Of a DNA stretch of 6,283 bases, positions 1 to 6,065 are shown piece by piece; the stretch's first letter is position 1, and every line of letters begins with the position of its first letter. The notes below the pieces were generated by a model. It saw nothing but the letters and a program-made list of their open reading frames with translations. It made no database searches and was not told the DNA's origin. A program made the translations under genes and the position numbers. Origin of the DNA: JBBSUX01 sp038234045 (GTDB lineage: Bacteria; Pseudomonadota; Gammaproteobacteria; Burkholderiales; Burkholderiaceae_C); NCBI GenBank assembly GCA_038234045.1, contig JBBSUX010000209.1, positions 1-6,283 on the forward strand, given 5' to 3'.

Positions 1-2072
1 CTCATTTCCGCCACTTTCACCGGCCATTTTGAAAATCGGTCCACCAAAGTTTGAAAGTGCTGCTCGGCCAAAAGTGTGGTCGGCGCAAGAAACGCTACCT
101 GCTTGCCACCGGTCATGGCGATGAACGCTGCGCGCAAGGCCACTTCTGTTTTGCCGAAGCCGACGTCTCCGCACACCAGACGGTCCATCGGCTGGGGCGA
201 AATCATGTCCTGCACCACCGCATGGATCGCAGCGCGCTGATCAGCCGTTTCTTCGAAGCCGAAGTCGTTGGCGAAGATCTCGTAGTCGGTTGCCGCGTAG
301 CGAAAAGCATGACCTTGCCGCGCGGCTCGTCGCGCGTAGATATTGAGCAGTTCGGCGGCCGAATCCCGGATCTGCTCGGCTGCCTTGCGCTTGGCCTTGT
401 CCCACTGCCCGCTGCCGAGCCGGTGCAACGGCGCCTCGTCGGCGCTGACCCCGGTGTAGCGGCTGATCTGATGCAGTTGCGCCACTGGCACATAGAGCGT
501 TGCCTTGTCGGCGTATTCGAGGTGCAGGAATTCGCTGGGCCCTGTTCCCAGATCCATGTTGACCAGTCCGCGGTAGCGACCAATGCCATGCTGTGCATGC
601 ACCACAGGGTCGCCGAGTGAGAGCTCGGCCAGATCGCGGATAAGCGATTGCACATCGCTTGCCTGATCCTGCTTTCGGCGCCGACGGCTGGTCGCACCCG
701 CTGTTGCAAACAACTCGCTTTCAGTAATGAAATCGACGCCTGCATCGGGCCAAGAAAATCCGGCTGCCACTGCGGCCGTGGCGATGCCGATTGGCTCGCC
801 ATCGGCTGCGGGCTGGAGGTATTGCTCCAGGCTGTCATAAGCGGGCGGCTGGACACCGCTGGCACGCAGAAAATCCAGCAGGCTTTCCCGACGCCCGGCG
901 CTTTCGGCCAGCAGCAGAACCCGGTTCGGCCCACTGGCCACGTGCTGTTTCAGGCGGCCAAGCGGGTCTTCGGCGCCGCGCAACGCCGCCACGTCCGGAA
1001 GCGTCGCGAAGGCCGGATGGCCGCCACCTTCCGCCGGAGCCGTGTCCCCACGAATCGCAAGCTGGGTATGATCGTTTGCGCGGGCATAGAACTGGTCGGC
1101 GCCGAGGAAAAGTGCATCGGGCGCAAGCACCGGCCGCTCCGGATCGCCCCGCACCAGACGATACCGCTCGCGGGTGTCTTGCCAGAAGTGAGCGAAAACC
1201 GGTTCGAGGTCGCCGTGGAGAACGACGGTTGCCGCGTCGCCGAGATAGTCGAACACGGTCGCCGTGTCCTCGAAGAACAGGGGCAGGTAGTACTCGATAC
1301 CGGCCGTGGCTACGCCAGCGCCCATGTCCTTGTAAATGCGGCTGCGGGTTGGGTCGCCGTCCATCAGCTCTCGCCAGCGCTGGCGAAACCGCGTTCGTGC
1401 GTCGTCGTCCATCGGAAATTCATGGCCGGGCAGCAGACGAATTTCGGGGACCGGATATAGGCTGCGCTGCGAATCAGGATCGAACGTGCGGATCGAATCG
1501 ATCTCGTCGTCGAACAGATCGACGCGAAAAGGCATGGTCGAACCCATGGGGAACAGGTCGATCAGCCCACCCCGCACCGCGTACTCACCCGGACTCACCA
1601 CCTGCGTGACATGGCTGTATCCGGCGAGGGTTAGCTGTGCCCGAAGGCGTGCCTCGTCGAGCTTCTGATGCACCTTGAAATGGAAGGTTGTGCCGGCCAG
1701 AAAGGATGGTGGTGCGAGCCGATACAGCGCAGTAGTCGCCGGCATGATCACCACATCGGCATCTCCCTGGCTGATACGCCAGAGAGCGGCAAGCCGTTCG
1801 CTGATCAGGTCCTGGTGCGGGGAGAAGGTGTCATACGGCAGCGTTTCCCAGTCGGGAAACACCGCGCAGCGGAGCCCAGGCGCGAAGAAGGCGATTTCAT
1901 CGAGCAGACGCTGGGAGTCTCCGGCGTCCGCTGTGATGATGGCTGTGCGTCGGCCCGCTGCGGTTTCGCGCAGCGCAACCTGCGCCAGCAGCAGGGCATC
2001 AGCGGATCCCGCTGGTCGGGGCAGGGTGAAACGCTTTCCGGAAACAAGGCGGGGCAGATCGATGGAATGCAC
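1..2072 (-). CDS. mfd: Transcription-repair coupling factor Mfd (partial; C-terminus beyond left edge)
   Basis: Mfd is a cytoplasmic ATP-driven DNA translocase. It pushes stalled RNA polymerase off damaged template and recruits UvrA to start nucleotide excision repair. About 690 codons are present, against a family length near 1150, and the frame is open throughout. In order they show a UvrB-like N-terminal module (DWETLPYD and SPHQD near residues 65-80, GEYAVRGG at 162-169, DLFPMGS and the FDDEIDS block to about 197), a linker, the RNA-polymerase-interaction domain from about 489 (DPVVHAQHGIGRY, then LYVPV), and the start of the RecA-like motor. The motor has Walker A GDVGFGKTE with Lys641 and motif Ia APTTLLAE at 663-670. 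The remaining helicase motifs and C-terminal domain lie off the window. No ATG exists in frame after the upstream stop. GTG at 2072 is chosen because it gives a family-like N-terminus (MHSIDLPRL). TTG at 2105 is the alternative, and neither has a clear Shine-Dalgarno. The gene is divergent from ispD. Identity is certain; the start is not. Confidence 0.96.
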   Translation of the reverse strand, partial: MHSIDLPRLVSGKRFTLPRPAGSADALLLAQVALRETAAGRRTAIITADAGDSQRLLDEIAFFAPGLRCAVFPDWETLPYDTFSPHQDLISERLAALWRISQGDADVVIMPATTALYRLAPPSFLAGTTFHFKVHQKLDEARLRAQLTLAGYSHVTQVVSPGEYAVRGGLIDLFPMGSTMPFRVDLFDDEIDSIRTFDPDSQRSLYPVPEIRLLPGHEFPMDDDARTRFRQRWRELMDGDPTRSRIYKDMGAGVATAGIEYYLPLFFEDTATVFDYLGDAATVVLHGDLEPVFAHFWQDTRERYRLVRGDPERPVLAPDALFLGADQFYARANDHTQLAIRGDTAPAEGGGHPAFATLPDVAALRGAEDPLGRLKQHVASGPNRVLLLAESAGRRESLLDFLRASGVQPPAYDSLEQYLQPAADGEPIGIATAAVAAGFSWPDAGVDFITESELFATAGATSRRRRKQDQASDVQSLIRDLAELSLGDPVVHAQHGIGRYRGLVNMDLGTGPSEFLHLEYADKATLYVPVAQLHQISRYTGVSADEAPLHRLGSGQWDKAKRKAAEQIRDSAAELLNIYARRAARQGHAFRYAATDYEIFANDFGFEETADQRAAIHAVVQDMISPQPMDRLVCGDVGFGKTEVALRAAFIAMTGGKQVAFLAPTTLLAEQHFQTLVDRFSKWPVKVAEM

Positions 2073-2087
2073 GGAGTGGGTCTGGTT

Positions 2088-2099
2088 CTGGCGCGCCAG
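2088..2099. repeat. Perfect 12-bp palindrome CTGGCGCGCCAG
   Basis: This self-complementary 12-mer sits 16 bases upstream of the preferred GTG start of mfd, or just inside the gene if the TTG at 2105 is used. It could be an operator half or part of leader RNA structure. It could also be chance in GC-rich coding sequence, since if TTG is used it simply encodes LARQ. Confidence 0.3.
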
Positions 2100-2132
2100 T
2101 GGCAAGCGCTGAGAGGGGCTGTGAACGGCAAA

Positions 2133-2157
2133 ACCCCCTGGGCCGGGCGCAGGGGGT
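2133..2157 (-). promoter_or_regulatory. Terminator-like GC-rich hairpin in the mfd leader
   Basis: The arms ACCCCCTG (2133-2140) and CAGGGGGT (2150-2157) form a perfect 8-bp stem around a 9-base GC-only loop. Read on the minus strand, the stem runs straight into TTTT (2133-2130), which gives the shape of a short intrinsic terminator. Read on the plus strand there is no T tract. No minus-strand gene ends here, since mfd begins just downstream. The hairpin would therefore lie at the very 5' end of the mfd transcript, where it could attenuate transcription or protect the mRNA end (inference). Confidence 0.4.
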
Positions 2158-2168
2158 GGTTCGCTGTG

Positions 2169-2174
2169 ATTCTA
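2169..2174 (-). promoter_or_regulatory. Candidate -10 element for mfd
   Basis: TAGAAT on the minus strand matches five of six bases of TATAAT. It would place the transcript start near 2162, just ahead of the leader hairpin and 55-90 bases before the candidate mfd starts. The only -35-like hexamer nearby, TTGAAA at 2201-2196, is 21 bases away, which is too far for a good sigma70 promoter. The call is weak. Confidence 0.25.
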
Positions 2175-2201
2175 AAATGCGCGGCTTGATCCTGCTTTCA
2201 A

Positions 2202-2221
2202 GTCGGCAAATGGGCGCCGAC
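2202..2221. repeat. Inverted repeat in the mfd-ispD spacer (GTCGGC/GCCGAC)
   Basis: Perfect 6-bp arms GTCGGC and GCCGAC flank an 8-base spacer. The repeat lies between the mfd promoter candidate and ispD. It could be an operator or part of the ispD leader. No T tract follows on either strand, so a terminator is unlikely. Confidence 0.3.
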
Positions 2222-2258
2222 GATGTCGTGTCTTCACTGGCGCGGCTCCTTCAACGAG

Positions 2259-2275
2259 CTATGCCGGCAGCATAG
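2259..2275. repeat. Inverted repeat CTATGC-CGGCA-GCATAG upstream of ispD
   Basis: Perfect 6-bp arms are separated by 5 bases, with the inner palindrome TGCCGGCA (2262-2269) nested inside. The element ends 38 bases before the proposed ispD ATG. Its dyad symmetry and 17-bp size would fit a repressor operator, but a short leader hairpin is equally possible. No regulator can be named. Confidence 0.3.
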
Positions 2276-2313
2276 GTCGCCATGCCTGGTTCTCAAATTT
2301 CACCCTTGTTGTA

Positions 2314-3066
2314 ATGCCACTATCAGCGTCTGTCGCAAGGAAATGCATTGTCGATCCGGCTTTGCGTTTATGGGTGCTCATTCCCTGCGCCGGATCGGGC
2401 GAGCGAGCAGGTAAGGGGGCGGTCGCGAAGCAGTACCGGCCCTTGGCGGGGCAGGCCATGGTGCTGCACACCATATCGGCGTTTGCCAAGGTCCAAGGCC
2501 TTGCGGGCGGAGTGCTGGCGGTGGCCCGTGACGACGGATTCTTCAGTACGGTTTTCCTGCCCGACGGCTGGATCGCCGAAGACTGCGGCGGTCCGACGCG
2601 AGCGAGCAGTGTTGCCAATGGCCTTCGGGTTCTGGCGGAACGTGGAGCAAATGCGGCCGACTGGGTTCTGGTGCACGATGCGGCTCGCTGCCTGATAACC
2701 CCGGCATTGATCGAAGCGCTGATCGAACAATGCCAGCACGACGAGGTGGGTGGCCTGCTTGCCGTGCGGTTGGCGGACACTCTCAAGCGCAGTGCCTCGG
2801 GGCGAGTGCAGAAAACCGAAGAGCGCGACGGCAAATGGCTGGCGCAAACGCCGCAAATGTTCCGAATGGGCCTGCTTGAGGCAGCCTTGGCAAAAATGGG
2901 CAGTGCAGCGACCGACGAGTCTTCGGCCGTGGAGAGCCTGGGCTTGCAGCCATTGCTGGTGACGGGATCGCCCTCGAACTTCAAGGTCACCTGGGAGGAG
3001 GATTTCGCACTGGCTGAAGCAATTTTGGCGAGCCGGCGCAATCCTACTGTGGCATGGTTGGAGTAA
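2314..3066 (+). CDS. ispD: 2-C-methyl-D-erythritol 4-phosphate cytidylyltransferase
   Basis: IspD joins MEP to CTP, giving CDP-methylerythritol and pyrophosphate, the third step of the MEP isoprenoid pathway in the cytoplasm. The 250-residue product carries the nucleotide-binding loop LIPCAGSGERAG (residues 22-33) with Arg31, then AKQY with Lys39. It also has VHDAAR with Asp122, EERDGKW with Arg171, the TDE block with Thr200, and NFKVT with Lys224. These match the catalytic and CTP-binding positions known for E. coli IspD. Two usual prolines are replaced: the one before KQY by Ala38, and the one after HDAAR by Cys126. The ATG at 2314 lacks a recognisable Shine-Dalgarno and leaves about 20 residues before the conserved loop, longer than usual. 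TTG at 2362 (MRLWVLIPCAG) would give a family-like N-terminus. ispF follows after 46 bases, probably on the same mRNA. Identity is very sure; the start is uncertain. Confidence 0.95.
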   Translation: MPLSASVARKCIVDPALRLWVLIPCAGSGERAGKGAVAKQYRPLAGQAMVLHTISAFAKVQGLAGGVLAVARDDGFFSTVFLPDGWIAEDCGGPTRASSVANGLRVLAERGANAADWVLVHDAARCLITPALIEALIEQCQHDEVGGLLAVRLADTLKRSASGRVQKTEERDGKWLAQTPQMFRMGLLEAALAKMGSAATDESSAVESLGLQPLLVTGSPSNFKVTWEEDFALAEAILASRRNPTVAWLE

Positions 3067-3112
3067 CCGCGCCGAAGCTGGATGAACCAGTCACGACGAA
3101 AGGATAGTTGGA

Positions 3113-3589
3113 ATGAAACTGCGCATCGGTGAAGGCTGGGATGTTCACGCGCTTGGAGCAGGGCGCAAGCTCATGCTCGGCGGTATCGAGGTGCCGCATA
3201 CCCACGGCCTGATCGGGCATTCCGATGCAGATGTGTTGCTGCATGCGATTACCGATGCATTGCTGGGTGCAGCGGCGCTGGGAGATATCGGCACGCATTT
3301 CCCCGATACCGATCCGGAATTTTTGGGTGCCAATTCCGCCACCTTGCTCGGCGAGGCCGCACGTCGTGTGCGGGTCGAGGGGTGGGAAATCGGGAATGTC
3401 GATTGCACGATCGTCGCCCAAGCCCCGAAACTGATGGGCTACAAACCGGCGATGAAGCAGCGCATCGCCGAGATGCTTGGAATCGCCGCCGCTAGCGTGA
3501 ACGTCAAAGCAAAAACAGCAGAAAAGCTCGGGCCGGTGGGCGAGTTGCGCAGCATGGAGGCTCGCGCCATAGTGCTACTTATTGGATAG
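3113..3589 (+). CDS. ispF: 2-C-methyl-D-erythritol 2,4-cyclodiphosphate synthase
   Basis: IspF cyclises CDP-methylerythritol 2-phosphate to methylerythritol 2,4-cyclodiphosphate with release of CMP. It acts two steps after IspD in the MEP pathway and works as a metal-dependent homotrimer. The 158-residue length is normal for the family. The zinc ligands are visible as Asp10 and His12 (GWDVH) and His44 (DADVLLH). His36-Ser37-Asp38 (GHSDAD), GDIGTHFPDTD, IVAQAPK and the C-terminal KAKTAEKLG segment are also conserved. The ATG is set by a good AAAGGA Shine-Dalgarno at 3099-3104, eight bases upstream. The gene follows ispD directly and is likely co-transcribed. The kinase enzyme IspE, which acts between them, is not in this window. 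The last 15 bases overlap the opposite-strand kinase gene. Confidence 0.97.
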   Translation: MKLRIGEGWDVHALGAGRKLMLGGIEVPHTHGLIGHSDADVLLHAITDALLGAAALGDIGTHFPDTDPEFLGANSATLLGEAARRVRVEGWEIGNVDCTIVAQAPKLMGYKPAMKQRIAEMLGIAAASVNVKAKTAEKLGPVGELRSMEARAIVLLIG

Positions 3590-5062
3590 CTGTTTGCGCT
3601 TGCTGGCATTACGCCAGGACCACTTTTCCTTATGAATTTTGGTGGTATTTTCTGGAACGGTTCCGCCCTCTGTTTCGTTGCTTGACGTGAATTCTTCGCC
3701 CCGTTGCAGGACGATGCGAGCACCAAGACCGCCGTCATGCATGTTGCTGAGCGAGAAGCTGCCGCCCATTCGACGGACGGTCTTGTCGACGATCGACAAG
3801 CCCAGGCCTGCCCCGGTTGCAGAGGTCCGCGCTGCATCGCCGCGAAAAAACGGTTTGGTCAGGTCGGCCAGAATCTCGGGCTGCACGCCGCGGCCATGGT
3901 CGCGCACCGTCAGCAACACATAGTCATCGTCACGGGGCAGGGCGCTGATTTCGATCTCTGCCATGTCCATGCCAGGCGACTTTCCGTAGCGGCGGGCGTT
4001 TTCGATCAGGTTTCCAACGACACGAGCCAGTTCCGTTCCATCGGTCATCACCTGTAGATCCGGCGGCACTTTCATCTGCACCTGCAGGTCGACTTGATCC
4101 TCCACGGCATAAATGCAGGACGCGACGATTTCTCCCAGCGGCAGCGAATGCAGTTCAATGTGATCGGGCCTGGCGTAGTCCAGAAACTTGTCGATGATGG
4201 CGTCGAGTTGCGCCATGTCGGAGACCATGTGTTCGCGCGCATCGGTGTCGCTGACACTCATTTCCGTCTCCAGCCGAAGGCGCGCAAGCGGAGTGCGAAG
4301 ATCGTGGGAGATGCCTGCGAGCATGACCGCGCGGTCCTGTTCGAGTTGCGCCAATCGTCGTGACATCCGGTTGAATCCGATATTGACCTCCCGGATCTCG
4401 CTGGTGAGGACGCGCTCGTCTAGTTCACTGGTGTCAAAGTCCCCTTCGCGCACCCGGTTTGCAGCGCGGGAGAGCTGCTTGAGCGGGCGGTTGATCAGCC
4501 GCGCAATTGCCGCCGCGCCTGCCAGTGAAAGAGCAGCAGCCGTACCGAGCCAGACCAGCCATATGACGCCGCTTGTGGGATTGAAGCGTGCCTGATCGAG
4601 CTGCAGCCAGTTTGAATCACCGTTAATGGCAAAGCCGATCCAGAGCCCTTTTTCTCCATTGACAGTCTGGGCGATGACCGTGTCGCGTCCAAGGCGCCGG
4701 GTAAGTTCTTCGGTCATGCGGCTTCCGAAGCGGCCATCGTTCAGGAGTTCGAACGTATCGGTGGGTTCGCGCGGAACGATGCGCACGCCTTCCTGATCCG
4801 CCATGGTCTTGATCAGCGAGACCCGAGCGATCGCGTCTGCATGGATCAACGCCGCGCGGCTGAGGTTGACGAGCGAGGCGATCTGCTGGGCCGTGTGCAA
4901 TGCGCGGGGTTCAAACTCGAGGGAAAGCAGGGTCTGCAACCACGCAAGAATGCTCCCCACCAGCAGCACAGCCAGCAAGAAAAAAGTTCGCCAGAAAAGG
5001 TTGAGGCCGAGGCGTTTGCGCGAGCCTCTGCCAGGTCGGGCGTCCGTCGGGGAGTCAAGCAT
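3575..5062 (-). CDS. envZ: EnvZ/RisS-type sensor histidine kinase
   Basis: This is an inner-membrane sensor kinase that would autophosphorylate and pass phosphate to the OmpR-type regulator encoded just upstream. Numbered from ATG 5062 (495 residues), it has a basic N-terminus and TM helix 1 (about 22-44). A periplasmic sensor segment of about 120 residues follows, then TM helix 2 (about 165-187) and a HAMP linker (about 188-240). The dimerisation/phosphoacceptor helix carries SHDLRTP with His253. The ATPase domain has the N box NLIENARRYG (351-360), G1 DHGRG (388-392), an F box TKPFFRG (402-408) and G2 GAGLGLSIV (417-425). The family core ends near residue 455 (RIVLQRG). A further 40 polar, basic residues follow and overlap the 3' end of ispF. 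The frame is also open upstream to ATG 5080 and to GTGs at 5104, 5101 and 5128. 5062 is preferred on family length, but no strong Shine-Dalgarno decides. In Bordetella the homologue is called RisS. Confidence 0.92.
   Translation of the reverse strand: MLDSPTDARPGRGSRKRLGLNLFWRTFFLLAVLLVGSILAWLQTLLSLEFEPRALHTAQQIASLVNLSRAALIHADAIARVSLIKTMADQEGVRIVPREPTDTFELLNDGRFGSRMTEELTRRLGRDTVIAQTVNGEKGLWIGFAINGDSNWLQLDQARFNPTSGVIWLVWLGTAAALSLAGAAAIARLINRPLKQLSRAANRVREGDFDTSELDERVLTSEIREVNIGFNRMSRRLAQLEQDRAVMLAGISHDLRTPLARLRLETEMSVSDTDAREHMVSDMAQLDAIIDKFLDYARPDHIELHSLPLGEIVASCIYAVEDQVDLQVQMKVPPDLQVMTDGTELARVVGNLIENARRYGKSPGMDMAEIEISALPRDDDYVLLTVRDHGRGVQPEILADLTKPFFRGDAARTSATGAGLGLSIVDKTVRRMGGSFSLSNMHDGGLGARIVLQRGEEFTSSNETEGGTVPENTTKIHKEKWSWRNASKRKQLSNK
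3603..3627 (+). terminator. Weak candidate terminator after ispF
   Basis: A 5-bp stem CTGGC/GCCAG with loop ATTAC lies 14 bases after the ispF stop, and TTTT follows six bases beyond the stem. The stem is short and the T run is displaced, so termination strength is doubtful. It falls inside the coding sequence for the C-terminal tail of the kinase on the other strand. Confidence 0.2.
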
Positions 5063-5150
5063 GAGGGTCTCGGCCCACATCTCGTGGGAAGCCGCTTTCA
5101 CCACAGGTATCTCGCCCAATTGGCGCACAAATGGAAACCGGCGCTAACCA

Positions 5151-5164
5151 GCTGGGTTGCCAGC
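5151..5164 (-). repeat. Small hairpin between regulator and kinase genes
   Basis: GCTGG and CCAGC pair around a 4-base loop, a few bases after the regulator stop codon on the minus strand. There is no T tract, so it is not a terminator. It might modestly affect mRNA processing or the ratio of regulator to kinase, or be chance. Confidence 0.2.
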
Positions 5165-5168
5165 GAGA

Positions 5169-5900
5169 TCAATTCGTTCCGTCCGGAACGAAGACGTAGC
5201 CCACACCCCAGACGGTCTGGATGTAACGCGGCGCGGCCGCATCTACCTCAACCAGCTTGCGGAGCCGGGAAACCTGCACGTCCAGGCTTCGGTCGAAAGG
5301 CTCGAATTCGCGTCCACGCGCCAGTAGCGCGAGCTTTTCGCGAGACAGAGGCTGACGAGGGTGGCGCACCAGCGCCTTGAGCATGGCGAACTCGCCGGTG
5401 GTGAGCGGCAGCTCCTCTCCGTTTTTCTGCAGAGCGCGCGTTCCCAAATCGAACGCAAAAGGTCCGAAATTGACGACCTCGTTGTCTCCCGAAGGCGCGC
5501 CGGGTGCTTCCTGCGGAGGCCTGCGGCGAAGAACGGCATGAATCCGAGCCAGCAGTTCCCGCGGGTTGAACGGTTTGCCCAGATAGTCGTCAGAACCGAC
5601 CTCAAGCCCGACGATGCGGTCGACGTCCTCACCCTTTGCGGTCAGCATGATGATCGGAGTCTTGTCATTGGCAGCGCGGAGTCGGCGGCAGATGGACAAG
5701 CCATCCTCCCCCGGCATCATCAGATCGAGCACGATCAGGTCGACCGTGTCTCTCAGCAGGATGTGATTGAGCGCCTTGCCGTCCTCGGCAACCATTACCT
5801 CGAATCCCTCTTGGGTGAGGTAGCGGCGAAGCAGATCGCGGATGCGAGCATCGTCGTCAACTACGAGGATCTTGTCGGTGCGGGAAGCGGACTGGGTCAT
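5169..5900 (-). CDS. ompR: OmpR/RisA-type response regulator
   Basis: This is a cytoplasmic DNA-binding regulator, presumably phosphorylated by the kinase encoded immediately downstream. The 243-residue product has a receiver domain with KILVVDDD (acidic Asp15-17), phosphoacceptor Asp59 in VLDLMMPGEDG, Thr87 in MLTAKGEDVDRI, Tyr106 and Lys109 in DDYLGKPFNPREL. A short linker (about 123-138) leads to an OmpR/PhoB winged helix (about 139-240) containing LTTGEFAMLKAL, the recognition-helix region RSLDVQVSRLRKL and the wing YIQTVWGVGYVF. Linker and wing closely resemble Bordetella RisA as I recall it. ATG 5900 is chosen because MTQSASRTDKILVVDDD matches the usual family start, with a weak CGGA six bases upstream. 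ATG 5951 in the same frame has a better AGGGA and would add 17 residues. The gene is first in an operon with the kinase gene and is divergent from the SIMPL gene. Confidence 0.95.
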   Translation of the reverse strand: MTQSASRTDKILVVDDDARIRDLLRRYLTQEGFEVMVAEDGKALNHILLRDTVDLIVLDLMMPGEDGLSICRRLRAANDKTPIIMLTAKGEDVDRIVGLEVGSDDYLGKPFNPRELLARIHAVLRRRPPQEAPGAPSGDNEVVNFGPFAFDLGTRALQKNGEELPLTTGEFAMLKALVRHPRQPLSREKLALLARGREFEPFDRSLDVQVSRLRKLVEVDAAAPRYIQTVWGVGYVFVPDGTN

Positions 5901-5915
5901 GGGACATCCGGAATA

Positions 5916-5922
5916 TGTAACA
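5916..5922 (+). promoter_or_regulatory. TGTAACA motif, candidate regulator half-site 1
   Basis: TGTAACA occurs here and as its exact reverse complement at 5974-5980, centres 58 bp apart, in the divergent spacer. GTAACA/GTTACA resembles the core of known OmpR boxes upstream of E. coli porin genes. Self-binding by the adjacent regulator is therefore a reasonable but untested inference. This copy lies in the leader of the regulator gene, just ahead of ATG 5900. Confidence 0.3.
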
Positions 5923-5973
5923 GCAGCGATTCTGCCGTCAGGATGCGTCATGTCGGGTCCCTGCCTGACCAAG

Positions 5974-5980
5974 TGTTACA
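5974..5980 (-). promoter_or_regulatory. TGTTACA motif, candidate regulator half-site 2
   Basis: This is the exact inverted copy of the TGTAACA at 5916-5922. It is embedded in CAAGTGTTACAAGT, where CAAGT is directly repeated with a 4-base gap. It overlaps the candidate -10 of the regulator promoter, where binding could repress or position polymerase (inference). Confidence 0.3.
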
Positions 5981-6004
5981 AGTCTTGCGGAGCCGCCGGG
6001 CCAA
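5975..6004 (-). promoter_or_regulatory. Candidate sigma70-like promoter of the ompR-envZ operon
   Basis: On the minus strand, TTGGCC (6004-5999) and TGTAAC (5980-5975) each match four of six consensus bases and are 18 bp apart. The transcript would start near 5968, ahead of both candidate regulator starts (5951 and 5900). The match is modest. Confidence 0.25.
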
Positions 6005-6011
6005 TAGCCCG
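5997..6011. repeat. Inverted repeat CGGGC-caata-GCCCG in the divergent spacer
   Basis: Perfect 5-bp arms with a 5-base spacer overlap the -35 half of the candidate regulator promoter. It could be an operator. It is short and GC-rich, so chance is quite possible. Confidence 0.2.
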
Positions 6012-6065
6012 ACTGCAAGGCACCATCAGGTCCCGATTATTTCCATGTAAAAAAGCGAGTTACGC

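Noticed and set aside
51..1668. Long plus-strand open frames opposite mfd (for example 648-1460 and 791-1609)
   Set aside because: They lie antisense to a continuous Mfd frame with clear domains, have Arg/Ala/Gly-rich compositions typical of GC-rich shadows, and show no recognisable motifs.
1668..2189. Plus-strand open frames opposite the 5' end of mfd
   Set aside because: They are shadows of the Mfd N-terminal coding sequence, with no motif or ribosome site.
2223..2414. Possible small plus-strand gene (63 codons) in the mfd-ispD spacer
   Set aside because: It has no Shine-Dalgarno, a composition without protein-like features, and its second half overlaps ispD out of frame.
2259..3041. 260-codon minus-strand frame opposite ispD
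   Set aside because: It is antisense to a clearly functional IspD, and its sequence is an Arg/Ser/Ala-rich shadow.
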